Assembly: GCF_001748245.1 (NCBI RefSeq)
Contig: NZ_BDFO01000001.1
Coordinates: 2,502,471-2,566,470 of the forward strand
DNA length: 64,000 nucleotides
Direction: 5' to 3'
DNA from: Oligoflexus tunisiensis
Lineage (GTDB): Bacteria; Bdellovibrionota_B; Oligoflexia; Oligoflexales; Oligoflexaceae
In this document: positions 50,196-61,600 of the stretch, piece after piece
Layout: the number at the start of each line of letters is the position of its first letter
How positions within the stretch are numbered: the first letter of the stretch is position 1
Notes under the pieces: generated by a model
What the model saw: only the letters and a program-made list of their open reading frames with translations
The model's database searches: none
What the model was told of the DNA's origin: nothing
Program-made: the position numbers and the translations under genes

Positions 50196-53100
50196 TTATT
50201 CACAGGCGACCTGCCAGTATTCTCCCGATTGATCAGGATTTTCGATAAAAAGGCCGGGTTGACCCTCACTGTCCAGCGCAAGGAAGGCCCCACGATAGCG
50301 AGGCATACGCAGGACGCCGTGATCGTTTGCGAATTCAATTTCGCCTTCGTGGACCAGTCGATTCAGAAAGCCTGGCAAGGGTTCCATGGGGGATTTAATT
50401 GGCGAAGCGGCCAACGGATCAGGCGTAGTTATTTCATGGGACCTGGTGTTGCGATCCGCAGCGCTTTCCGATTGGACTGAAGCTGCGGGCGGGCCCATGG
50501 CTGGCAGGGCATTGGAGCGGCCGATCAGTCCGGTGATCAGCTCGATCTGCTTGTTCATGAGCACCATTTGCTGTTGCAGCAAGATGCTGATACTCGGAGT
50601 GTCCAACGTGGATGGCATGCTTAATTGCGGTGACATCGCCATTGGCGCGGTCGCGGCATGGGCCGGAACATCTTGCGGGAGAAGGCTTTGCAGATGAACC
50701 GCGAGGGCCTTCAAATTCTGCAATTCGTTTTGCAGCATGTTGACATTCATGTTGATGCCCCATTCCTTTTGCATTTTGAGGGACCATTGGGTCAGGACCA
50801 GCGAATCCAGGCCAAGGCTCACCCACGATGCCTCGTGCGCAATTTCATGGACTTCCAGTCCACTGATCTGAGCCAGGGAAGCCGTCAGTTTTTGCAACCA
50901 GGGGTCCGGCATCGGCGCGCTCGTCTGCGGCTCAGGAGCCGTCACAGCTGGTGCCGGGCGGATGGAGGTGACCTCGCGGTTCGTCAGCGTCCTGGGCTCG
51001 AGCCACAGTTTTTCACCGAGGAAGGGATAAACCGGAGCGGAAATTACGCGGCCCTGATCGGGGACAAAGAGCAGCACACCATAGTTGGCCATTTCGCTGA
51101 TGCCTTCGGCAAACGCAACATCCTCCCCACCATGAATGGCACTTTTCGGCAGAAGCGCCTGCGATGGCCAACGGCCTTCGTCTCGTAGAATCTGCTGTAC
51201 GAAGCGGCTCAAGGCATCGCGCGGTCCCACCTCCACAAAAAGGGCTTCATACTGGGTGGCCGCATACTGCACAGCGCTGAGGAAGTTGACCGGCTGGCGA
51301 ATCTGGTTCACCCAATAATCAAGAGCCATCGCTTCGTCATCGCGAAGCCGCTGGGCGGTGACTGTTGAAATAATCGGCAGAGTCGGTTTGTGTCGCGGCA
51401 AATCCTGGATGGACTTGCGGAATTCCTCAAGGACCTCGTCCATCATGGCAGAATGGAAGGCGTGCGACGTTTCCAGTGCTTTGAAGGCCAGGCCCTTGTT
51501 TTTCAGAATGGGCATGAAGGCCTCGACGGCGGCACGTTCCCCACCGATTACACAGGATTCATTGCTATTGATGACACAGACACTCAGATCCGAAGGGACA
51601 AGGCTTTGCATTTTTTCGCGGGAGGCGCGAACCGCCAGCATGAGTCCAGGGGATGCGGACTGCATAACGCGGGCGCGGTGATAGACGAGATGCACAGCAT
51701 CCTCGAAGTGGAAAACGCCAGCCACGGTAGCCGCTGTGATTTCACCAATGCTATGTCCCATGACGGCTGCCGGCTTTAATCCGCAGTCCAGCAAACTCTG
51801 CGCCAGGGCCCATTCCATACAGAACAGCGCGGGCTGAGTATAGATCGTGGAATTGAGTAGCGGTCCGTGCTCGGATTCGACACCATCCAGAGCATGCGTC
51901 AGATCCAGATCGAAGCGCTGTTGAAAGGCTGCCAGAGCCCTATCATAATTTTGCTTGAAGCGTGGCCAGGCTTGCGCCAGTTGGTGACCCATGCCTGGGT
52001 ATTGACTGCCTTGACCCGGGAACATCACCAGCACGGGTGGCTCTTTTTCGGGATAAAAGGCCGCGTTTTTCCTTAAACGCGCGAGAGCCTGTTGCCAATC
52101 CTTGGGTCCACGCCCGGTCACGCTCTGTCTATGCGAAAAGCGGGACCGATAACGGCCCATGGTATAACAAAGATCGTGCGGTGCCAGATCAGGATCGTGC
52201 CAGGCAGCATTCAGGGCATCCTGCAGTCTTTGATTCGCCTGGGGATTGCGGGCTGACCAGGTAAGCGTTAACCAGGGATCGAAGGGATTCGCATCCTGCT
52301 GTCCCGCTCTCGAAGCCGGAGCTGCTTCCAGCAGGACATGGGAATTGGTGCCGCCGACTCCAAACGAGCTGACGCCGGCACGCCGTGGGGCATCCGCCGG
52401 CCAGGTCTGGAGACTGCGGGGAATATGGAACGGGCTCTGACCCAAACGCAGTTCAGGATTCAAAGGCCAGGCATGCAGGGCCGGTGGAATTTCGCCTTTC
52501 TCCAGAACCAGAGCGGCCTTGATCAAACCTATGGTACCGGCTGCTGCCGTCAGATGACCGATATTGGCTTTCACGGAACCCAGAGCGCAGAAATGCTGAT
52601 CCCGAGTGCTGCGTTGAAAGACCTGACGCAGACCTTCGATTTCAATCGGATCGCCGATGGGTGTGGCCGTGCCGTGGCATTCGATGTAGGACACGGTACG
52701 CGGGGACCAGCCGGATCGTTCATAGGCTTTGGCAATGGCCTGAGCCTGGCCGTCGACACTGGGCGCCAGAAAACTGCTTTTATTGCGTCCATCGTTGTTC
52801 ATGGCCCAGCCATGGATCACACCCCGAATGGGATCACCATCCGCCAGGGCCTTGTCGAGGCGCTTGAGGACCACCACCGCGCTGCCATCGGAGAACAGGG
52901 TTCCCGTGGCGTCCTCGGCAAACGGACGACAGTGACCGTCACGGCTGAAAATTCCACCCTCCTGATAGAGATGACCGCTCGCCATCGGCGCATTCACGGA
53001 TGCGGCGCCGGCGAGAACAAGATCCGCCTCATCCGTCAGGAGAGTCTTGATGCCTTCCACCACCGCGACGAGGGAGGTGGAGCAGGCGGTATGAACGGAA

Positions 53101-54866
53101 ACCGCCGGGCCTTTCAAATCCAGATAATAGGCGATGTGGGTGGCCACATAATCCTTGTCGTTCCCCATCTGGGCGAAGAATTCCTCTTCGGAATGCGGCG
53201 TCGCATGACCCTGCATGAGGTTGCGCGATTGATAAGTATTGTTGCCGACGCCCGCATAAAGACCAATGCGCGCGGACTGACGCCGATGAGCCCAGCCGGC
53301 ATCCTCGAGAGCCTGCCAGCAGGTTTCCATGAGAACGCGTTGCTGCGGATCCAGGAAAGCAGCTTCACGGCGGCTCATGCTGAAAAACTCATGATCAAAG
53401 CGATCGCCATCGATCACACCGCGCGACGCCACATAGTTGTGATGCCTGATCAGGCTGTCCGGAAGGGAGGGATCGAGTTCCTCGGGTTTGAAATGAGTCA
53501 GGCCTTCGCGTCCTTCCCGTATCAGAGACCAGAATTCCTGCACGTTGCGAGCGCCAGGAACCTTGCAGGCATAACCGATGATGGCCACAGCTTCATTGGA
53601 CACAGCGCGATCCACCGGCCGATCCGTGGGAAGCGGCGTGACGCCAACGGAAGGGGCGGTGTTGTCGTCCTTCTGCATGAGGAGGGCTTTGGCCAATTCC
53701 CTGGGGCGCAGGTGAATATAGAGCAGGGTAATGGGGACCTGACGGCCCAGCTTCTGACTCAGCATCTGCGCGGCTTTGATCGCAAGGATGGAGTTGCCGC
53801 CATAGTCAAAGAAATTATCATCCAGTTCAAGACTGGCTGGGAATATGACCTCGTTCATCGTTTCGAGCACAAGCTTTTGCATGGGCATGACTTCTGTCGC
53901 ATCGTGCGCCGGCGCCTTTGCCACCGGCATGGCGGGCATTTCTTCCACGCTGGCCACGGGTTCAGGGACGGTGTCCGGGGCGCTTTCCAACGCCACCACT
54001 TCGGGTTCTTTTGCGGCCTTGAGCGCGGCGATCTCGCGATCCATCATGGGCTTCAGGAATTTCTCCTGAACCCAGAGCTGCACAAGACGCAGAAAGCGCT
54101 TGCGATCCTCGATCAAGGTGAAAAGGTGATCGACGTCCGGCCAGAATTCGAGCTGGAGCTGCTTGCCAAAGTTGACGCCACGGAGCATGGCCTTGAACTG
54201 ATTTTTATAGCCATACCAGGGCTGAAAGCCGCCTGTATAGAGGACCAAAAGTTCGGTGCCGCGATCCACCAGCTTTTGGGTATCGCTCACGGCGTCGGCA
54301 GGCGTTGGATAATTGGGATCCAGAAAATCATTGACCGGATTCAGCGCCTGACGTGCGGTCCAGGGCAGGAGCGTGCGTACGAGGACACGTTTCCAGCGGC
54401 CCGAGCTGAAGAGGCGTTTGAGAAAAAACTGCAGTTCATGCCGGAAGGTTGGATAGACGAAGCTGTCGACCATCACGAGGCCGCGAATCCTGGGATCCTG
54501 ACGCGCATGATACCAGGCGTCAACGGCACCCGAACAGATGCCGACCGAAATGAGACTCTTGATTTGATATCGGTCCTCAAGGATTTGAGCCGCATCATTA
54601 ATATCACGGGTAAAAAGCTCTTGAATGGAGGCATCGTGTTCCGCAAGATCGCTATCGCCAAGACGGGAAAGATCGAAGCGGAGCACAGTGAAGCCGAGCT
54701 GGGCTAGTTTTTCAGCCATTTCCACATGCACACGGAAGGGACCGATGCGATGTGAGATGCCTGTGTTCCACAGCAGAATGCCCAGAGGTCGCGGCTGATT
54801 CTCCGCCTCGTGGATCACACCGATCAGGTGTTCGTTTCTGCCAAAACGCAGGGCAATTCTAGTCAT
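50196..54866 (-). CDS. Polyketide synthase with N-terminal Cys-hydrolase: hydrolase-ACP-KS-AT-ACP
   Basis: The 1556-aa protein begins with an alpha/beta hydrolase domain (about 1-280) whose elbow is GICSGA (Cys111 as nucleophile). A carrier domain follows with Ser359 (GGNSIL), then a ketosynthase (about 425-860; active Cys595 in TACSTS, HGTATPIGDP, NIGHLTAAAG), an acyltransferase (Ser1039 in GHSIGE; HAFHS suggests malonyl-CoA) and a second carrier with Ser1355 (LGLDSL). No KR, DH, ER or thioesterase is present. The last 130 residues (to EYWQVACE) match nothing I recognise. ATG 54866 overlaps the preceding stop (ATGA), with GGAGA upstream. Confidence 0.92.
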   Translation of the reverse strand: MTRIALRFGRNEHLIGVIHEAENQPRPLGILLWNTGISHRIGPFRVHVEMAEKLAQLGFTVLRFDLSRLGDSDLAEHDASIQELFTRDINDAAQILEDRYQIKSLISVGICSGAVDAWYHARQDPRIRGLVMVDSFVYPTFRHELQFFLKRLFSSGRWKRVLVRTLLPWTARQALNPVNDFLDPNYPTPADAVSDTQKLVDRGTELLVLYTGGFQPWYGYKNQFKAMLRGVNFGKQLQLEFWPDVDHLFTLIEDRKRFLRLVQLWVQEKFLKPMMDREIAALKAAKEPEVVALESAPDTVPEPVASVEEMPAMPVAKAPAHDATEVMPMQKLVLETMNEVIFPASLELDDNFFDYGGNSILAIKAAQMLSQKLGRQVPITLLYIHLRPRELAKALLMQKDDNTAPSVGVTPLPTDRPVDRAVSNEAVAIIGYACKVPGARNVQEFWSLIREGREGLTHFKPEELDPSLPDSLIRHHNYVASRGVIDGDRFDHEFFSMSRREAAFLDPQQRVLMETCWQALEDAGWAHRRQSARIGLYAGVGNNTYQSRNLMQGHATPHSEEEFFAQMGNDKDYVATHIAYYLDLKGPAVSVHTACSTSLVAVVEGIKTLLTDEADLVLAGAASVNAPMASGHLYQEGGIFSRDGHCRPFAEDATGTLFSDGSAVVVLKRLDKALADGDPIRGVIHGWAMNNDGRNKSSFLAPSVDGQAQAIAKAYERSGWSPRTVSYIECHGTATPIGDPIEIEGLRQVFQRSTRDQHFCALGSVKANIGHLTAAAGTIGLIKAALVLEKGEIPPALHAWPLNPELRLGQSPFHIPRSLQTWPADAPRRAGVSSFGVGGTNSHVLLEAAPASRAGQQDANPFDPWLTLTWSARNPQANQRLQDALNAAWHDPDLAPHDLCYTMGRYRSRFSHRQSVTGRGPKDWQQALARLRKNAAFYPEKEPPVLVMFPGQGSQYPGMGHQLAQAWPRFKQNYDRALAAFQQRFDLDLTHALDGVESEHGPLLNSTIYTQPALFCMEWALAQSLLDCGLKPAAVMGHSIGEITAATVAGVFHFEDAVHLVYHRARVMQSASPGLMLAVRASREKMQSLVPSDLSVCVINSNESCVIGGERAAVEAFMPILKNKGLAFKALETSHAFHSAMMDEVLEEFRKSIQDLPRHKPTLPIISTVTAQRLRDDEAMALDYWVNQIRQPVNFLSAVQYAATQYEALFVEVGPRDALSRFVQQILRDEGRWPSQALLPKSAIHGGEDVAFAEGISEMANYGVLLFVPDQGRVISAPVYPFLGEKLWLEPRTLTNREVTSIRPAPAVTAPEPQTSAPMPDPWLQKLTASLAQISGLEVHEIAHEASWVSLGLDSLVLTQWSLKMQKEWGINMNVNMLQNELQNLKALAVHLQSLLPQDVPAHAATAPMAMSPQLSMPSTLDTPSISILLQQQMVLMNKQIELITGLIGRSNALPAMGPPAASVQSESAADRNTRSHEITTPDPLAASPIKSPMEPLPGFLNRLVHEGEIEFANDHGVLRMPRYRGAFLALDSEGQPGLFIENPDQSGEYWQVACE

Positions 54867-55660
54867 TCTTGTGTCTCCCAAAGAGCCTGAATCCGCCGTA
54901 GATGGGATGAAGGGAAGGCGCGAATTTTAATGTAGCGCTCATCGCTCCAGGGCATGGGTTCCCCCACATGCTGGAGATCAATCGCGCAGCCCTCCCTTTC
55001 CCAAATCTGACAGATATCGCGAACGATCGGATTGGTGGCGCTTAATATCACATGGGTCTTTTGAGCCCGCGGCTTGAGGGTGGCCGGACTTACGGCTGCA
55101 ATCTGGGAACGCCAGGATTCCGACCAGGGAAAGCCCCAGCATTGTTCCTTGCCGTAACGCCAGGACGCGAACGGGGGCTCGGTTGAATTCAACTTAAACA
55201 TCCGGGCATGCGAGCCTTCCATTTCATGCAGATAATGAATGCCGTCCAGGACCGGATCCCAAAGGACCAGACGGTCCACGGTGAGCTGCTCACTGGCCCG
55301 GATGGCCAGCGCTGCACCCAGGCGCAGACCAAGGAGCGAGAGACGCGTATCCGGCGCCTGCTGCTTCGCAAAGTCGCAAACCTGCTGAAGATCCTTCAGC
55401 CACTGATCGATCGAAACCGAATCGGACGCCCCGGTGGAATCTCCGGTGCCACTGTAATCAAAACGGACGACGTGACAGCCATTGTCCTGCAGACGTCGCG
55501 CCAGCTGACCCAGAGCGGCCTGAGCGCGCATGATTTCCTGCGGCGCAGGTGGACAGATGACTATGGTATCCCGGGCTCCACTTTCCGCGGGATAGTGCAG
55601 CGTGAAAATCTGCTGCTCCATGGTGTTGAGAAAGAGCGGCTGGCTTCGGAGTGCGCTCAT
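54863..55660 (-). CDS. Alpha/beta hydrolase of exosortase-A hydrolase-2 type, nucleophile replaced
   Basis: The 265-aa protein has the alpha/beta hydrolase core (HVVRFDYSGTGDSTG, LSLLGLRLGAALAIRA, LVLWDPVLDG). The elbow GLRLGA carries Arg where Ser is expected, as in the exosortase-A-associated hydrolase 2 family (recalled). It may be a non-catalytic or atypical acyl-transfer partner. It lies between the NRPS and PKS genes with 4-nt overlaps on both sides, so it must be part of the same pathway. It could act as an editing or release factor. Confidence 0.75.
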   Translation of the reverse strand: MSALRSQPLFLNTMEQQIFTLHYPAESGARDTIVICPPAPQEIMRAQAALGQLARRLQDNGCHVVRFDYSGTGDSTGASDSVSIDQWLKDLQQVCDFAKQQAPDTRLSLLGLRLGAALAIRASEQLTVDRLVLWDPVLDGIHYLHEMEGSHARMFKLNSTEPPFASWRYGKEQCWGFPWSESWRSQIAAVSPATLKPRAQKTHVILSATNPIVRDICQIWEREGCAIDLQHVGEPMPWSDERYIKIRAFPSSHLRRIQALWETQE

Positions 55661-58600
55661 GATCTTTCTCCTGTAATGCGACTATTGGCCGGTCTGTCCC
55701 CTGGCAACTGTGAGGCGAGCTGCGCGAGATTCATCAGGAGAAGATCCCGCACCTTAAAGCTGGCCCCGAGTTCCTGCTGGCAGCGATGAAGAACCTTCAA
55801 GGCCAGGAGGGAATGACCACCCAGATCAAAGAAATTATCCGAACGGCGAACTTTTTGAATGCCAATCATGTCCCGCCAGATGGCAGCCAGGAGCTCCTCA
55901 TTGAGGCTGAATGTTTCCCCGGAGCCTTTCGCGGTGCCGGCTGATGCTTCCCGTTCCGGCTGCGGCGCGGGGAGAGCTTTCTTGTCAATTTTTCCACTAC
56001 CCGTAAGCGGAAATTGCGGAAGAATGACCAGATGGTTAGGCAGCATATAAGGAGGGAGGTTCTGTCTGAGATTCTGCAGCAGCGTGGGCAGAGCCATGGT
56101 GCGACCCTCATGACAAACCGCATAGGCCACGAGACGCTGATCACCGGGCTGGTCCTCACGCACGATGACAACCGCCTGTTTGATTTCCGGCAGGTTTGCC
56201 ATGCAGCTTTCGATTTCCCCGAGTTCGATGCGGAAACCGCGCAGTTTGATCTGATTGTCCTTGCGGCTCACATATTCAATCTGGCCATCGGCCCGATAGC
56301 GGCAGAGATCGCCGGTATCATAAACACGGGCATTGGCTTTGAATGGATGCGGGATGAATTTTTCAGCTGTCAGATCCGCCCGATTCCGATAGGCACGGGC
56401 CAAGGCCGGTCCACCGAGATAGAGGGAGCCGATCACGCCTGCGGGCAGGGGACGTTTCTGATCATCGAGGATATAAGCTTCATACTGGGGAAGCACGCGG
56501 CCGATGGTAATGGGCGCCTCGGCATTTTCGATGCGCGAAACGGTGGCCCAGACCGTGGCTTCCGTCGGTCCATAAACATTCCACAGCACACGGGTTCGGG
56601 ACAGCAGCTCACGAGCCAGATCACGGGGCAGGGCTTCCCCGCCGCAGAGCGCCGTGAGATCCGACTGACCAAACCAGCGGGACTCAAGAAGCAAACGCCA
56701 GGTCGCGGGTGTCGCCTGCAGGAGATTGATGTGATGATCATTCAGGGCTTTGATTAAAGCCGGACCATCCATCACCTTTTCCTGTTCGACCAATGTTACC
56801 GTACCACCCCAGGCCAGCGTTCCGAAAATTTCGAGCACGGATATATCAAAGGAAATCGTCGTAATCGCGAGCGTGCGTAGATCCTTGGGCATCTCCACAG
56901 CCGCCTGGAAGGAATTCAGAAAACAGGCCACAGCCTGGTGCTGAATTTCCACGCCCTTGGGCTTGCCGGTGGAGCCGGAGGTATAAATGATATAGGCCAG
57001 GTCCGTCGGAGCAGGCCGAGGGCCCTGATCGTGATCCGGGTTGAGATGGCTCCAGCTGCCTTTATCCCTATCGAGACAAAGCAGGGGGACGGTTGTGCCG
57101 CGCAGCAGATCCACCAAAGCCGATTCCGTGAGAATGAGTTTGGCCTGGGCATCCTCGATCATGTAAGTCAGACGATCGACCGGGAAGAACGGATCGAGCG
57201 GCAGATAAGCGGCACCGGCACGCAGAGTGGCCAGCATGCCGATGATCAGATCGAGTTTGCGGCTGTGGCAGATGCCTACAATCGAACCCGGCTGAACACC
57301 TTTTTGCCGCAAAACCTGAGCCAGCTGTTTGGAACGATGATCCAGCTCGCGCCAGCTGATGCTGCCTCCATTCAGGTCGCGGACGGCCACCTGCTCCGGT
57401 GTAGCCCGCGCACGGGCCTCCATGATATCAGGCAGTGTTTTGTCAGCCGGTTCCGGCAGGATGCTTTGATTGCGTTTTAGAATCAGATCCTCGAGCTGCG
57501 AGGGCGATACCAGCGTTGGTTGCAAGAGGGTCTGTTCGGGATTGGCCAGCAGGGCATCGAGGAGCTGTCGGAAGGTTTGCCCGAAACTTTCAACCGTGCC
57601 CTGTTCCCAAAGATCCACGCGGAAATTGAAACCGGCATAGGTGTTCTGCGCATAGCGTTCCACCCATAGGATGAGGTCGGTATCCACGGTGTTGCTGGAC
57701 AGACGCAGATTTTCGACCTGCGTTGAACCGAATTGAATGCGCTGCAGCGATTGATCCTGATAGAAGAACATCGTGTTATAGAGAGGCGTACGCCCGGCAT
57801 CCCGCGGCAGTTTCAAGGCGGCGACCAGGTTTTCAAAGGGCAGATCACTATGGGTCATGCCTTCCGTGGTGATGACCTTCACGCGTTCCACGAGTTGCAC
57901 GAAGGTCATGTCTGCATCCAGCTTCTGACGCAGAGCCACGACATTGATGAAGTTGCCGAGCAGTTCGAAGACTTCGACCTGCTGCCGGCCATGCACGGGT
58001 GTGCCGACCACGAGATCGTTTTGTCCGGACAGGCGATAGAGCAGCGCATAGTAGGCACTGAGGAGCACGTGATAGACGCTGCAGCTCATGATTTTGGCAA
58101 CCTGCTGCAGCCGCGTGTCCACACTCCGATCCCAGGGAATCCAGGCGGTGGCCGCCGCGTGATGCAGCTGCGCGGGTCGGCTGAAATCATAGGGCAGTTC
58201 CAGAGGTTCCGGCAGGTCCTGGTAAACTTTGCGCCAGTAGTCCATCGCTTCGAGAACGTGCGGAGACTTCAATTCCTCCTGACGTTGAACGGCATAGTGG
58301 GAATAGTTGAAAGCCGGTGGCTGGGGAAAGGCTCGACCGGAGACCAGAACCTCCTTGTAGAGGCGCTGGATGTTTTTCCAAAGTACACCGTAGGAAAATC
58401 CATCCCAGAAGATGTGATGGGTGATCAAGAAGAATACCGTTGCATCCGTGTGCAGACGGAAGATGCCCATGCGGAAGTTCGGGACCTGCATGGGGTCGAT
58501 TCTTTCCTGTGAGAGTTTGACGATGGCAGCCTTGACTTCATCCAACGTCATGTTGGATTTTTCGCGGCCATAAATGCGAAGTTCAGGAGCAAAGGGTGGA

Positions 58601-61600
58601 CTGATCTGAAGCTCATAGCCTGCCTCAGTTTGAACGACTGCCATCCGCAGACTGTCCTGTTCCATGATTAAAGTCTCGAGGGCGCGACGGAAGGCTTGAA
58701 AATCCATGACGCCCTGGATCAGCCAGGCACCAGCCAGATTGTGGACGGTGGTGCCAGGGTAAAAGTCTTCCACGAAGAGCATGCGGGCCTGTGATGGCGT
58801 GATCGGCACCGGAGCCTCTTGATGCGGTGTGACCAGCTGGATCTCAGGTGCATACGGTGCAGGAGATGGTGCGGTGGCCTGCATGGAGAAGTCCATGGAA
58901 GCTGCGGAATACTGATTCTGCGTTGGAGCAGGCGTGGATGCCGCAGAATACGGCTTCGGCGTTGCCGTTGTTCCGGATGCCATGGGATTCTGTGGTGCCA
59001 CGGTTCTGGTGGTGACCGAAATCTGTTCGACTGATGCTGCAGCACCGGACGGCGGCATATCCGGCTCGGCTAGAGATGGCTGGACGGCCTGAGGCGCTGG
59101 GACCGCAGAGTGAACCGCAGTGGGAATGGGCACGACATTGTCGGCAGCCTCCCCTGCGCCCGTCGATCGCATTTCCAGTGGATGCGGCAGCTGCTTGCGA
59201 TCGGTTTTACCGTTCGGCAGCAGGGGCATTTTCGGCAGCACCACATAGTGGGCTGGCAGCATATAATTGGGCAGCTTTTCCCTCGCCAGCTGGCGGATTT
59301 TTCTTTCATCCAGTGGTGCCGTGGTGGTGACGTAAGCCACCAGCCGGGGATCATCAGGACCGAAGTCTTTTACTGCTGCCATGCACTGTTCGATGCCAGG
59401 CAGGGTGGCCAGCACAGCTTCCACTTCACCGAGCTCCATACGATAACCGCGCAGTTTCACCTGGTGATCGGCACGACCGAAAATCTCCAGTTCGCCGTTC
59501 CACATGAAGCGGCCGATATCCCCTGTTTTATAGGCCAGAGCCGCCAGGGAAGGTATCATCTGAAAACGTTCAGCGGTCAGATCCGGACGCCCGAGATAGC
59601 CGAGGGCCAGGCCTGAACCCGCAATGTAAATTTCCCCTTTTTCACCTGGCAACACTGGTTTCAGCTGTTCATCCAGAATGAAGACGCCGGTATTCGCAAT
59701 AGGACGACCGATCGGAACGATGCCATCCAATTTTTGAATGCGATGCACGGTGCTCCAGACTGTGGTTTCTGTGGGCCCATACATGTTCCAGACTTCATCG
59801 ACGATCGGCAGCAAGCGACGCGCGACATCGATGGGGAAGGGCTCACCACCGCAGAGAGCCTTGCGGATTTTCGAGCCTTTCCAGCCCGCATCCAGCAAAA
59901 GACGGAAATTGGACGGCGTCGCTTGAAAGAGGGTAATGCCTTCCTCTTCCACCAAAGAGCGCAGAAGACTTCCGTCCTTGCCTTCCTCCGCATTGACAAG
60001 ATAAAGGCTCGCGCCACAGAGTAAAGGCAGAAGCAGTTCCAAAACAGCGATATCAAACGAAAGCGTGGTGATCGCCAGAACGCGATCGGTACGGTCCAGG
60101 CCGGGGCACTGCTGCATCGAAAGCAGAAAGTTCACCACGGAACGGTGCCCGAGCATGACGCCCTTGGGTTGACCCGTGGAACCTGAGGTGTAGATCACAT
60201 AGGCAATCGATGAGGGATCCTGACCTGGATCCTGCCACTGATCCGCCATGTGCTCGGGAAGTCTCTGCTGGACTTCATTCCATATCCAGGCTTCGCATGA
60301 TGATTCAACAAGGGGTTCCATGACGGCCTCACAGATGCAGCCTTTGACCTTCGCATCGTTCAGCATGTACTGCAGTCTTTCCGCCGGGAATGCAGGATCC
60401 AGAGGCACATAACCCGCACCCGAGCGCAAAACACCGAGCAGGGCCACGAGCATTCCAGGAATGCGCGGCAGGGCAATGCCCACCAGATCACCAGGACCAA
60501 CACCCTTGGCGCGCAGCCAGAGGGCCAGCTGTTTGGATTGCATATCGAGCTGGCGATAGCTCATATCACCAGAGCGGCTGCGAATGGCCACCGCATCGCC
60601 AGCCTTTTGCAAAGGCATCGCCAGAAGCTGTGGGATGGTTTGTTCCAGCGGCCAGGCTTCATAGGTATTGTTCCATCTTTGCCAGAGAGGTAGAACGATA
60701 TGATCGATCGGCAAGGCTTTAAGCGGCTGCTCCAAAGACTCGCTCCACATTTCCGCGAGTTCCTTCAGGATCGCGGCGAGACTCAATGGAAATTCCGCAT
60801 CCCAGGCGCCATCAGTCCAGGTCAGGAAAGTTTCGCCATCCCCATCCGGGCAAAGCCAAAGCAGGCTTGTGGGACCGGCATCTGTGCTGAGGATGCGCAA
60901 CTGCTGGGCTTCACTGGAGCTGGGCAGGAGGCCCACGCCGACCCAGAGTCCATCCGCCCAGGCTTTGGCTTCCGGATAGGACATCGGAACCCAACCGGTC
61001 TGGGCCGCCGAGCTAAGAATGTCTGTAAAATTCTGTTCGACCGTGCAGGGCACCGATATCGCTTCCCAGCCACTGGTTGCAGGGACATGGGCGGATTTGG
61101 GAAAGCGAAGACTGTTTTTATAGAGAATGGGGCCCACGTCCTCGGGAAAAAGACGCTGCAAGGCCGCCCGCATCAGCATCGCCGCCACGGTGAACGAGGG
61201 CAGGCCGAGCGTGCGGGCATGGACGCTCATTTTTTCCCAGGCATGAGCCGGCAGACGGAAGGAGCAGCTGCTGCCTTTGTCAGGGTCACGGGCTTTGCGC
61301 GGCAGCGTCGCCGGCAGATCCAGGGCCGGTGAAACGGTATCCTTGTGATAGCTGGTCCATGCGGTTTTCTGCAGAATATCCAGCCGGTCACGGGCCATGA
61401 TTTCCCTTTGCGTCGGCGAGGGGGCCTGATTTTTGAACTGCAGTTCAAGATAAGCAAGAGCCGCATGCAACATGCTGGCGTCTGCAATGGCGGGATGCGC
61501 GACCAGGCAAACCAGAAATTCACCGTCTTCCTGAACGGCGACCAGGGCTTCCCAAAGCTGATTCTGAGTCGGATTCATACGCAAGAGGGCATTGATTTCG

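Noticed and set aside
52338..54707. 789-codon open frame antisense to the PKS
   Set aside because: No motif or signal is seen, while the minus strand carries intact hydrolase, carrier and KS motifs across the same bases.
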